From: Chondrosia reniformis
Taxonomy: Eukaryota; Porifera; Demospongiae; Chondrillida; Chondrillidae
Length of the DNA: 64,000 bases
Direction: 5' to 3'
Assembly (NCBI GenBank): GCA_947172415.1
Contig: OX359197.1
Span: 1,054,001-1,118,000, forward strand
The notes under the pieces were generated by a model. It did no database searches. It saw only the letters and a program-made list of their open reading frames with translations, and was not told the DNA's origin. Shown one piece after another: positions 48,371 through 60,718 of the stretch (position 1 is the first letter of the stretch; every line of letters begins with the position of its first letter). Position numbers and translations under genes: made by a program.

Positions 48371-48417
48371 TATGGTATATATATTAACGCTTATTATTTA
48401 GACTTCAATAACCTATC

Positions 48418-48420
<3 letters not shown>

Positions 48421-48453
<33 letters not shown>
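48421..48453. repeat. (TA)n microsatellite
   Basis: About 16 TA units ending the sequence shared with copy C. The stretch 48480-48900 after it is unique, with no gene seen. Confidence 0.95.
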
Positions 48454-48456
<3 letters not shown>

Positions 48457-49088
48457 CCAAGTGACTGTACAATATTAAAATTACAATCAAGTACTAGCTA
48501 CACATGCAGTGCAAGTTACAAATTTAAACAGATCCAAGTGACCCCTAGGATAATCAGTATTTTAAACAGTACAAGACTTTAGTCACACTAGTACTGTTGC
48601 AGGCTTTGAAATCCTCAACTACTGCATAGAGAGTAGTAGTTGATACAGATCATCCAATTGCAAGGTAGAACACATGGCCTACCAATTACTTTTTCACACC
48701 TTAGTATAGACTGAAGATGATGCATCTGCATGCCATATATCAACAAAGGTTCCAGTCTTAAAGGGGTCTCAGCTAATAACCATAGCAGATTTGATTTGCC
48801 TTGTGAGGGAGCTATAAATACTGACGGTTGGTTGCATGCATTGGCATAATCAACAGGGTTAGAGACCATTTTGTAACTTGTACACAAGGGACATCACATA
48901 CGTATATAAAGGCCTTGGCGAGTCAGTTATACCTGTGTCAATTAGCTAGCGAGTTATATATATTTTTTAATCCCTAGTTCTATGCAATACATCTCATATT
49001 CCTCTGAACAGTCTGAATCACCCGCGCTTCCACCCGCAATTTAGGGGAACCCCTTGGGTGACAAGGCCACATGATCGATTGCAAGGTG

Positions 49089-51731
49089 ATGTTTGTAAAC
49101 ACTCTTTTGATCATTTCTCTGTGTCGCCTTTGTCAAGGAGACGCATCATCGAATCAAACTCAAGCTCTAGATACTGATTGGAACGGTGGATATCGTGTTA
49201 GTGGAAGTGATTAGATAACTTGCCTATTTTACTCAATAATGTATTACGTTGTAACATAACACTCTTACTTGAATTTGGTTACTAAATCATCCCGTATATT
49301 CCTCACAGGACACCTTTGCATCTCCTCGAAATGATTCTAAAAATAAGTTTGATGATATCTTTTTAACAGCAATCATAGCTGTTCCTTCTGTTGTGGTGAT
49401 ATCAATCTGTATCTGTTGTTGCGTCGCTGCTGGCATTTATGTCTATCTATGTCGATGTAGATCGCTAAGGTAAGGACAGGTTAGGATGTGCTGATTAATA
49501 GGACCAAATGTCTACATGTACGTAAAGTTAGACTTCTATGTATTTTTTAACTCTAGATCTAATACACCATTTTTTACATGTTTCATCTACTTATGAGTAA
49601 AGGACTATAGGGAACTAAACCTAGTGAGAGCTTTGGATGAGGATACAAGAGTTTTATTCTACTTCTCTTCTCCACTGGGCCAGACAGCTGTTTATGATAA
49701 TTCCACCCTTCATCAGTGACCCCAGGAATCTTTGTCTACTTGATCTTCTTGATCCTTTGTGATTCCTTGATTCCCATATTAACATACATAGTATATGTAC
49801 ACATAGTCTACCTATGAGTATCTAAAAATCAACACATTTTACGCACATACATCTTCACTTGTTAAAATGCAGTAATGGATTGCATTAATATTGTTAACTA
49901 AAATAGAATAAGGATTTCTTCTAACTGCGTCGAACTTATCTTTTAAAGATACTCCTCAAAAAGTCAAAAGATGATCCTTTCAAAAGATATAAATTTACTC
50001 TCCACAATGCAGCCTACATATACACTACATTATGACAACTCTTTGTACTAAAATACAAACATTTTCTGAGAACACTCATTCTTGTACAGCAATCTGTTAA
50101 TATCTCTTCTGTATACACCAGTCAAGTCATTACTTCAGGCTATGTTTAGCCTATGAATAATTCAGTCATATACTTTCTCTCTTTTGTTTTAGGAATCCAA
50201 GTAATTTAGCTTTAAGTAATGCCTCACTTCTAAGTCATCGAGATGATGAAGATCATAAAAATGACTCCGAAGGAAGAGTTAATAAGTATGATGTGTTTAA
50301 TTTGATGGTAAAATAGTAAAGTACTTTATTCCTGTGTATATAGTATATATGTACAGTCCATTCTTGATTCATATCAGTTTAATAGCTACAAATAATTGAC
50401 AGTACACAGAAAAGATTTCCTGATAATGAAAATTATAGATTGGAAGAATATGCCAATATACAGTGGAAATTGGTTAACATGAACACGCTTTACATGAATT
50501 AGCGCTTAACACGGGGAAAACAGAGTCCCTATATAATACAAAAAGTTAGCCCAGGAGTACTCATTAACCAGTTTCCAATGTATATGTATAAAAAGCAGCT
50601 AAAGTGCCTAAATTGTCAATAAATTAAAACCATTTTTCAGTGTACGTTTGTAATTACATCATTAATGATACTATATGCGTCCAGCACTGGGAAAATGATC
50701 AGTTTAGGTCATTAGAGACATTAATCTTGTTGCTAATGTGTTGTGGAATAAGTAACTGATTGAAAACTTTCAGTTTCAAGAATCACAAGAAATGAGTAGA
50801 ATTGAAAAAAGTTTTCTCATTGATTATGGTAAAGTTTAACTCATAATATTTAAATGACCTAAAATAAACCTTTACCCGGATCTTGCCGCAAAAATATCAT
50901 AAGAACGACAGAAAAGCAATCAAACACAGGAGAATAAATTCTAGACCATCCTTGCTCTGCCGCTAGCTACGATTACCACAACAATGCTCTGCCCTTCTAA
51001 ATAAATTAATTTACTCTAAACCTATATAATATTATTGTGCACAATGTAGTCAAGAACAAGTGATGGAATCCTTTGGAGCAAATCGTAGTGGTAAGACTAC
51101 GATTGAAACGGTCAGTGATCTAGAGGAGTCAATGGTCACTTCTGGTGGAATTAGGTAGGTCATCTTCACTGTTACACAAAGGTTGAGTCTAATCATTATT
51201 ATGTAGTTATACGTATATTATGTATACCGTATGTATGCTGTATAGGTTATAGCACTTATCCCTCCATATATATATATTTTCTCAGGAACTGTACTGTATT
51301 ACACAATTTAATATATTGGTAGAATTTTAGTGCATTTTGAATATCCTCTTAAAGGGTATATGACATGAAAATTTTTATTCGCTTAATCGTTAGTATATAC
51401 CTGATAAACAACCTATATGTAATAATCTTAGGCGCCACTTCCAACGTTAAAGTAGAGAAAATTGAAGATTTCGTTCAAAAAACAGCCATTTTGGTCATTT
51501 TAATTACTCGGATTTAATAAGGAAAATAGTATTTCCAAATTGTATATAAATGCATTTGTATTTTAAACACTAACCAAAAATTGCTAAATAATTTTGTACG
51601 TAATACTAGTACTGTGTTTTCCTGTACTAATTTTGAACACATCTAGTTCTTTTCTTGTATTACAGTGATCCACCTAGGCCTACAACTACAAGTGGGTATG
51701 TATCTGGATTAGACAGACCAAGAAGACCCAG
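49089..51731 (+). pseudogene. Receptor copy B: six intact N-terminal exons, no 3' part of its own
   Basis: Exons 49089-49196 (signal peptide), 49309-49469 (membrane segment), 50193-50307, 50774-50828, 51055-51154 and 51666-51731, all with preserved splice sites and the same phases as copy C. The third exon differs most (NLALSNASLLSHRDDEDHKN). After the sixth exon the copy is cut by a reverse-strand collagen-gene fragment at 51862. It is either a dead partial duplicate or an alternative 5' cassette that could splice to the shared exons of copy C at 55734 onward, since phases match. I cannot tell which from sequence. Confidence 0.65.
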
Positions 51732-51861
51732 GTACTCTCCCCTTCATGTATCATATGTGTACGGGTTTATGCTTCATATCACTTCTGCTGACTGTACGTG
51801 TATATGTTTGTGACCTACGTACACGTACATGAGTTCAGTTCAGTTAAGAGTTGACAATATT

Positions 51862-52199
51862 GATTCTCTACAAGAAAGCGCCGGATTACTCTGTGTGCCT
51901 TTAACACATGGCTGTGGTAAAGGTCCATGGGGACCAGGAGGACCAGGGAGACCAGGAGGACCGGAGATACCGTCATGACTGTCGCGTCCTGGAAGGCCCT
52001 GAACCTCGGGAGGCCCCGGAGTACCGATCAAACCTGGTTGGCCGTCGCGCCCGGGAGGGCCTTGTAAATAGACTGTACGATTACTTTCTGCTTTCTGGCC
52101 AAGGCAGTGCAGCACACACACCAAAATGGCCAGGAGTACCAAGTTTATCTTGCTTACAGTACCAAAAGGGAGTATCATGTCTATAAGATTTTGCACCAA
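51862..52199 (-). pseudogene. Truncated copy of the collagen-like gene
   Basis: Matches the first about 115 residues of the gene at 41851-42873 (signal peptide, collagen repeat, up to NPALSCRE), then joins unrelated sequence at 51861/51862. Two collagen glycines are replaced (PPEVQG and RDSHDG), which would disturb a triple helix. The globular domain is missing. Confidence 0.85.
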
Positions 52200-52325
52200 T
52201 AATGTACATATGGTTAAATATATCCTCCTTATATATCATGATATTATTGATTCACTTTTTTGGTTGCTAATTTTCACATTGCCAATGTATAGATTAGGTA
52301 GACTAATGATCGAAAATAACATAAC

Positions 52326-52532
52326 ATGATGTCATCTGCCACAGACACAAATAAAGAATTTCTCATAATTTCTTTGGATAAACCTTCTAAGCATATGAGC
52401 AGCAACAGCATCACAGAGGACCTGATGTTTGATGGGCATAAACTGGAAACAGAGTTGAAGGGGGCACGTTCCCCTGGTGCTCCAGTGCTTCCTATGCCTT
52501 TGTATTTTTCTTGGGGACCAAGATCACTATAA
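52326..52532 (+). other. Open frame upstream of receptor copy C, unrecognised
   Basis: 68 codons beginning MMSSATDTNKEFLIISLDKP and containing FDGHKLETELKGARSPGAP. It is the intact version of the broken segment at 43016. No domain is recognised; it could be an untranslated leader, a small protein or remnant coding sequence. Confidence 0.3.
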
Positions 52533-52743
52533 CTTAAAGGTACTCTCAATTATAAACAGAAAAGTACACAGTTATAAGCTAAAACTGATTTAGGCTGAGA
52601 CATGCCTTCAGTTATACCTGTGTCAATTAGCTAGTGAGCTATAGTCTACATCTCATATTCCTCCAGTCTGAATCACCCGCGCTTCCACCCGCAATTTAGG
52701 GGAACCCCTTGGGTGACAAGGCCACATGATCGATTGCAACGAG

Positions 52744-55700
52744 ATGTTTGTAAACACTCTTTTGATCATTTCTCTGTGTCGCCTTTGTCAAGGAGACGCA
52801 TCACCGAATCAAACTCAAGCTCTAGATACTGATTGGAACGGTGGATATCGTGTTAGTGGAAGTGATTAGATAACTTGCCTATTTTGCTCAATAATGTATT
52901 ACGTTATAACATAACACTCTTACTTGAATTTGGTTACTAACTCGTCCTGTATATTCCTCACAGGACACCTTTGCATCTCCTCGAAATGATTCTAAAAATA
53001 AGTTTGATGATATCTTTTTAACAGCAATCATAGCTGTTCCTTCTGTTGTGGTGATATCAATCTGTATCTGTTGTTGCGTCGCTGCTGGCATTTATGTCTG
53101 TTGCTATCGACGTAGATCGCTAAGGTAAGGACAGGTTAGGATGTGCTGATTAATAGGACCAAATGTCTACATGTGCGTAAAGTTAGACTTCTATGTATAA
53201 CATTTTTAACTCTAATACACCATTTTTTACATGTTTCATCTACTTATGAGTAAAGGACTATAGGGAACTAAACCTAGTAAGAGCTTTGGATGAGGATACA
53301 AGAGTTTTATTCTACTTCTCTTCTCCACTGGGCCAGACAGCTGTTTATGATAATTCCACCCGTCATCAGTGACTCCAGGAATCCTTGTCTACTTGATCTT
53401 CTTGATCCTTTGTGATTCCTTGATTCCCATATTAACATACATAGTATATGTACACATAGTCTACCTATGAGTTTCTAAAAATCATGCAACACATTTTACA
53501 TACATACACTTGTTACACATACACTTGTTAAAATGCAGTAATGGATTGTTAACTATAATAGAATAAGGATTTCTTCTAACTGTGTCGAACTTATCTTTTA
53601 AGGATACTCCTCAAAATGTCGAAAGATGATCCTTTCAAAAGATATAAATTTACTCTCCACAATGCAGCCTACATATATGTTCTCAATCATATACATCTGT
53701 CAATTTAAACTGAAGGTACACAAGCAGAATTATCTAATTAGTCTAGGGTAAACACCTTAACCAAAGTTGATTTAATTTTCAAACATATACCTGACCTGCA
53801 TATACACTACATTATGACAACTCTTTGTACTATAATGCAAACATTTTCTGCTGCATGGAGAACACTCATTCTTATACAGCAATCTGTTAATATCTCTTCT
53901 TAGGAATCACTTTGCAATTGATAATGCCTCACTTCTAAATCCTCAAGATGATAATCGTGATGGTGATGGTGATGGTGATACTTCTGAAAATGACTCTGAA
54001 AGAAGAGTTATAAAGTATGATGTGTTCAATTCGATGGTAAAATAGTAAAGTATTTTATTCCTGTGTATATAGTATATATGTACAGTTCATCCTTGATTCA
54101 TATGGCTACAAATAATTGACAGTAGACAGAAAAGATTTCCTGATAATGAAAATTATAGATTGGAAGAATATGTATGCCAATATACCGTGGAAATTGGCTA
54201 ACATGAACACGCTTTACATGAATTAGCGCTTAACACGGGGAAAACAGAGTCCCTATATAATACAAGAAGTTAGCCCAGGAGTACCTGTTAACCAGTTTCC
54301 AATGTATATGTATAAAAGCAGCTATAGTGCCTAAATTGTCAATAAATTAAAACCATTTTTCAGTGTACGCTTGTAATTACATCATTAATGATACTATATG
54401 CGTCCAGCACTGGGAAAATGGTCAGTTTAGGTCATTTGAAACATTTAAGATCTTATTGCTAATGCATTGTAGAATAAGTAACTGATTGAAAACTTACAGT
54501 TTCAAGAATCACAAGAAGTGAGTAGAATTGAAAAAAGGTTTCTCATTGATTATGGTAAAGTGTAACTCATAATATGTAAATGACCTAAAATAAATCTTTA
54601 CCCAGATCTTGCATTAATTAATTGACACAAAATAAATCTTTATAATTACCCGGATCTTGCATTAATTAATCTAATTAATCCGGATCTTGCCGCAAAAATA
54701 TCATAAGAATGACAGAAAATCAGTAGTGGGCAATCAAACACAGGAGAATAAATTCTATATAGACCATCCTTGCTCTACCGCTAGCTACGATTAACACAAC
54801 AATGCTCTCTCCATGTTGCCCTTCTAAATAAATTAATTTACTCTAAACCTATATATTGTGCACAATGTAGTCCAGACCAAGTGATGGAATCCTTTGGAGC
54901 AAATCGCAGTGGTAGCTCTACAATTGAAACGTTCAGTGATCTAGAGGAGTCAATGGTCACTTCTGGTGGAATTAGGTAGGTCATCTTCACTGTTACACAA
55001 AGGTTGCAGTGTAGGAACTGTACTGTATAACACAATTTAATATAGTGGTAGAATTTTAGTGCATTTTGAATATCCTCTTAAGCATGGTCATTTTAATTAC
55101 TATACATGACTTACTGTAGACTACTACATTTTAATTACTAATGACTTCTATATATTCGGGCTTAATAAGGAAAATAGTATTTTCAAATTGTATATAAATG
55201 CATTTGTATTTTAAACACTAAAATATAAATCAGATGCATTGTTAAGCTATGTATAACCAAAAATTGCTAAATCATTTTGTACGTAATACTGTGTTTTCCT
55301 GTACTAATTTTGAACACATCTAGTTCTTTTCTTGTATTACAGTGATCCACCTAGGCCTACAACTACAAGTGGGTATGTATCTGGATTAGACAGACCAAGA
55401 AGACCCAGGTACTCTCCCCTTCATGTATCATATGTGTACGGGTTTATGCTTCACATCACTTCTGCTGACTGTACGTGTATATGCTTGTGACGTACCTACT
55501 TACACGTACATGAGTTCAGTTCATTTAAGAATTGACAATATTGATAAAGCCCCTTGGCCTCCCTGTAGGACTTTAGTCTGTTTTGGCCCGCTGTGCTTAG
55601 GTGCAATATAGTGATAATATTCTTTGTCTTGTAATTTTAGTTAGTTTTTTCAATTTAGTCTTTGCTTGTCAAAAGTCATAAGAAATGCTTGAAAAAATTG

Positions 55701-55769
55701 ATTTTACAATAACTTTCTTTTATATATACTTAGAGGCCCTTTAGGAATTCGAAGTCCCCATGAAAGAAG
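52744..55769 (+). CDS. Copy C signal peptide, transmembrane and juxtamembrane exons (1-7)
   Basis: MFVNTLLIISLCRLCQG signal peptide. The membrane helix IISICICCC-type run is rich in cysteine (ISICICCCVAAGIYVCCY), offering palmitoylation sites near the cytosolic face. Exon 3 has a GATGGT expansion giving DDNRDGDGDGDTSENDSE. Exon 6 is basic (SGLDRPRRPR). Exon 4 uses GTAAAG and exon 7 GTTTGT as donors, both weak. Confidence 0.8.
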
Positions 55770-58049
55770 GTTTGTAACTGGCATTATAATACAAAATTTA
55801 TATATGTATTTACGTATCTGTTGATGAACGAATCTACACTGGTCAATAATGGTTATACTACATTGATGTGTATATACATGTATCATGGTCATGTTGCTTC
55901 TTTCCTTTTATTGATGTGTGAGATTCATAAATTGTGGTTTGATTATTACATTGTTTATCCTTGTTGTTGTTGTTGTTATTGTTTATATGTATAGAAGATA
56001 TTCAAAGTTATCATTTTCTCAAAAGCAGGCAAAATTGTGTTTATGTAAGTTTCCTTAATTGTCTATAGTTATGTATATACTGAACAAGTGTACTAGTTAA
56101 TGATACAACTGTTTTAATTACTCACTTTGTTTTGTGTACTATAGCCATTCAGAAGTTTAACTCTCAATGTCAATCTATTCGCCAAAAGGTCATCCAAAAC
56201 CTTGAGCAAATTAGCTTTAATCTGGAAGTGGCTACTGGTTACTATCTTTTCCCCGGGAACCATGTGCCTCCAGATTTGGATTTTTCAAGGCTCTGGTCAA
56301 AGTTTGATATTGACCTAATGAAGGAATTGTGTAGCTTTGAAAATATGAAGACACTTTGTAAAGGAAAATTATATGCCAGTTTTTTGGAAGTCAAATCTGC
56401 TTATGAAGAAATATGGGATTATTTTTATTCACTCAATGAATTTGAGACAGGCATTATAACTCATGGTAGCACTCCCCATCCCTCATTCCAGCCACTGGAT
56501 CTACGTTTCTCACATTCTGAACAAATGGATCTACCATCTGTTATCAAGATCAAGGAATATTTATGTAGAGCTTTGGAAATTCCCCTACATGCCGTGCTTT
56601 TACTAGGTTATAGGAAAGGGAGTGTGATTATAAATTTCCTTGTTTCAGATAGAATATCCAAAGATATAAAGAAAAAGGCTTTAAATATTTTTAGAGAATT
56701 TGAAGAAGATCAAGATTTGGAATGTCGATGGATGCATGCCCAATTGAGCCCTCAGTACAGAGTAAGAGTTTTATAAAACATACGTAAATGACCAAATTTA
56801 ATCATGCTCTCACTATATTTGTGGCAGCTGTTAATTACAGTAATTTGGGAAATTTTCGTTGTTAAAATATTTTTGTGGTTGGCCCAAACCACAAACATTT
56901 ATCCCGCGAAAATTTCCGTACACAAAAATTTCCTGAATTATGGTATATTAAGGCACATGCCTATTATTTAGACCTCAATAACCTATCCACATATATATAT
57001 GCATACATAACTTTTTAATCACTTAGTAGCCCTCACATACATATAAGCGGCACTGGTATTACTGTAAATTTATTTGTCGTTTGTGTTTGTATAATTATAT
57101 ATACAAGTTGAATTGTGACCTGTTAGATTGAAATCTATATAGAAGAATCTGTGGAAGGATTAGAAAAGGCAGCATTTGCAGCAAGGCAAATAAAAATGGC
57201 TGATTTGAATTTTAAGGTTTTTGTCCAAAAGCCATTGACTGACATGGAACTGTCAAGTAGTTCTGGTCAGTATTCTGGTGACTCAATAAGCACCTCTTTG
57301 GGTGCTCCTCTTCAGAATAATTCAGCAAAACCACACATGAAGCCAGCTACAGGTTAAATCACAGACCTATGTATGTATGTATATAGCATAAGAAGGGGGT
57401 TCCGAAACTCCATATATGGCAATAAGAAACAATTGTTTAGAAAACTTAAATATTAATGACTGGTAACTATACTATAGGATTAATTATGGCTGATTCTGGC
57501 CTTTCATTGCTGTTACCAGTCAGTTTGGTACATCCAGAAGACACCCTCGCTGAGTCAGCTCAACTTTATATAAATCATATGCCATATTTAAAATGTACCA
57601 TGGGTGGCCATGTTGATGATGTTATTAATGAATTTCCTTTTTGAGTATTCCATGTCTAGACTATTATATATACATTGTGAATGTTGTGATATCTATTCAG
57701 TACATATATCACATATATACATACGTATGTGGTTGTAGAAACTAACTTTCCAAGACATGAGATTTCTCTTGACAGCATCTTTGCTGATGTGATTGACTAC
57801 ACTAATGATATAACTCCAAAATGGAGACAACTTGCCGAATCTTTGAATATTTGGGACTGCACTAAACTGCAAACTCAGTTACAAAAGGATCCTTCGGAAG
57901 AACAGAAATGTCTGACTGTGTTGCTTTATTGGGCAGTTGAAGGTGCAAGTACTACAGTGCAAGAGCGAATGGAAAAGCTCGTAAGAGCACTTCAAAAGCC
58001 TGATGTTAACTTAAAAGACATTGCAAAAAAATTGGAGGAATTACTGTAA
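52744..58049 (+). CDS. Transmembrane death-domain receptor-like protein, copy C (complete, 11 exons)
   Basis: Exons: 52744-52851, 52964-53124, 53904-54036, 54500-54554, 54876-54975, 55343-55408, 55734-55769, 55995-56044, 56145-56761, 57127-57352, 57739-58049. They total 1,863 nt, 620 residues plus stop, and all phases close. Order: signal peptide, tiny ectodomain of about 35 residues with NQT and NDS glycosylation sites, one membrane helix (about residues 55-82), a low-complexity acidic and basic juxtamembrane region, a globular module of about 200 residues, and a C-terminal death domain. It is probably a plasma-membrane signalling protein feeding a death-domain adaptor pathway; ligand and partners are unknown. 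I do not recognise an ortholog. AATAAA at 58068-58073 is the likely polyadenylation signal. Confidence 0.82.
55995..57352 (+). CDS. Copy C intracellular globular module (exons 8-10)
   Basis: Residues about 221-517. Begins IQKFNSQCQSIRQKVIQNLE and contains KIKEYLCRALEIPLHAVLLL followed by RKGSVIINFLV. That pattern (helix, Leu-x-Ile-Pro, then Gly-Ser-Val and a hydrophobic strand) recurs, to my recollection, in sponge proteins that carry death or NACHT domains, with no named domain. Exon 10 ends in a serine-rich linker (ELSSSSGQYSGDSISTS). Confidence 0.75.
57474..57644 (+). other. Candidate alternative last exon lacking the death domain
   Basis: After an acceptor ACTATACTATAG ending near 57477, an in-phase open frame of 56 codons runs LIMADSGLSLLLPVSLVHPE ... 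DDVINEFPF to a TGA at 57644. Used instead of exon 11 it would give a receptor without a death domain. No domain is recognised and it may be chance. Confidence 0.3.
57739..58049 (+). CDS. Copy C death domain (exon 11)
   Basis: Residues about 519-620. TPKWRQLAESLNIWDCTKL, CLTVLLYWAVEGASTTVQER and LVRALQKPDVNLKDIAKKLE match the death-domain pattern (W-x-x-L-A-x-x-L ... LL-x-W ... L-x-x-A-L ... A-x-x-L). The acceptor TTGTAG at 57738 matches the phase-1 donor of exon 10. Confidence 0.88.
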
Positions 58050-58067
58050 TTTTAAATCATCTTCTTC

Positions 58068-58073
58068 AATAAA
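58068..58073 (+). terminator. Polyadenylation signal of receptor copy C
   Basis: AATAAA 19 nt after the stop codon. Confidence 0.7.
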
Positions 58074-58388
58074 TCTCTATACATTTTATTGATCATGAAT
58101 ATAATTAGAGACATGGATATATTAGAAAGAAAAAGAAAAACATTTCATCAATTGGTGTTTGATGAAGGGATGGCAGTGCTCTGCAACAGTGACTGGAAAA
58201 AAGTAAAGAAACAAGATGTTCGTTGTGCATGTGGTTTCTCAGTTGTGTATATTGTACACATTCACGTGTATATGTTTAATTCCTTTTCACTTTTACTTCT
58301 ACTGTATACATAATCCACATCATCCTACATGTACATGCACCCTTTAAATCATCCTCCATCCCTTGATCATGATGCATTTGAACAATAA

Positions 58389-58407
58389 CACCCCCCCCCC
58401 CCCCCCA
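58389..58407. repeat. Poly-C tract
   Basis: About 18 consecutive C in an otherwise AT-rich region between the receptor gene and tubulin; prone to length error in sequencing. Confidence 0.9.
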
Positions 58408-58679
58408 CAAAACTTGCAATTAGGTACATATGTATGTGACTATATATATCTGAAAAGTCCAGCCTTGTAGCCCTTAAAAAATGATGATGGTCCAGGTACA
58501 GCCCCATGCCCCTTATTAACCAGCACTGTTTGGCAGTCTGGCATGTCTACACCTTAACTGTATATATATGCATGGGTACGTTATAATAATTATGCCAGAT
58601 TAACGGTAGCACGTGTATATACGTATATATGGCGGTTACTCCCAGTTTGTTGCCTTGGCAACTACAATTATCACAGGTG

Positions 58680-60267
<1,588 letters not shown>

Positions 60268-60718
60268 CTTACTTAAACTACCTAAAGGGGGTGGGTGTAT
60301 TTTTCAGCCAAAAACACCCTAGTTTTATAGTGTTAATTTTAGTTTTAAAGTATTACTCTAATTTTAGTTTTATAGCTATTGATTATTTCATAATTCGTAC
60401 ATTGTTAATGTTGGAGTAAACACTCTACATACTGTAAGGGTATGTCAGGCAGTTGGACTGTGGAGTTTAGTGTCAGATAGCATGCTGCCACTTGTAAGGA
60501 ATGGTGCAACATGCTTCCATCACCCTTGTTCCTGTGGGGGTTGTGTACCATCTCATTTTAATTTTTGTACAAAACTATGTTTTGTATCTGCATATATTTG
60601 AAATCTTGATAATTTCCGGCTATATATATGTTATATGACCAATTGCATGCACAGTAAAAACATAAACAATAATCCTTATGCTGGTAATCATGCTAAATCC
60701 ATACAAGTTGTTTAAAGG
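60268..60718. other. Intergenic space between alpha-tubulin and the WD40 gene
   Basis: Convergent 3' untranslated regions; no ORF or clear AATAAA in tubulin sense. Confidence 0.5.

Noticed and set aside
58089-58313. 74-residue frame after the death-domain gene
   Set aside because: Lies downstream of the polyadenylation signal; begins plausibly but ends in low-complexity hydrophobic sequence with no domain.
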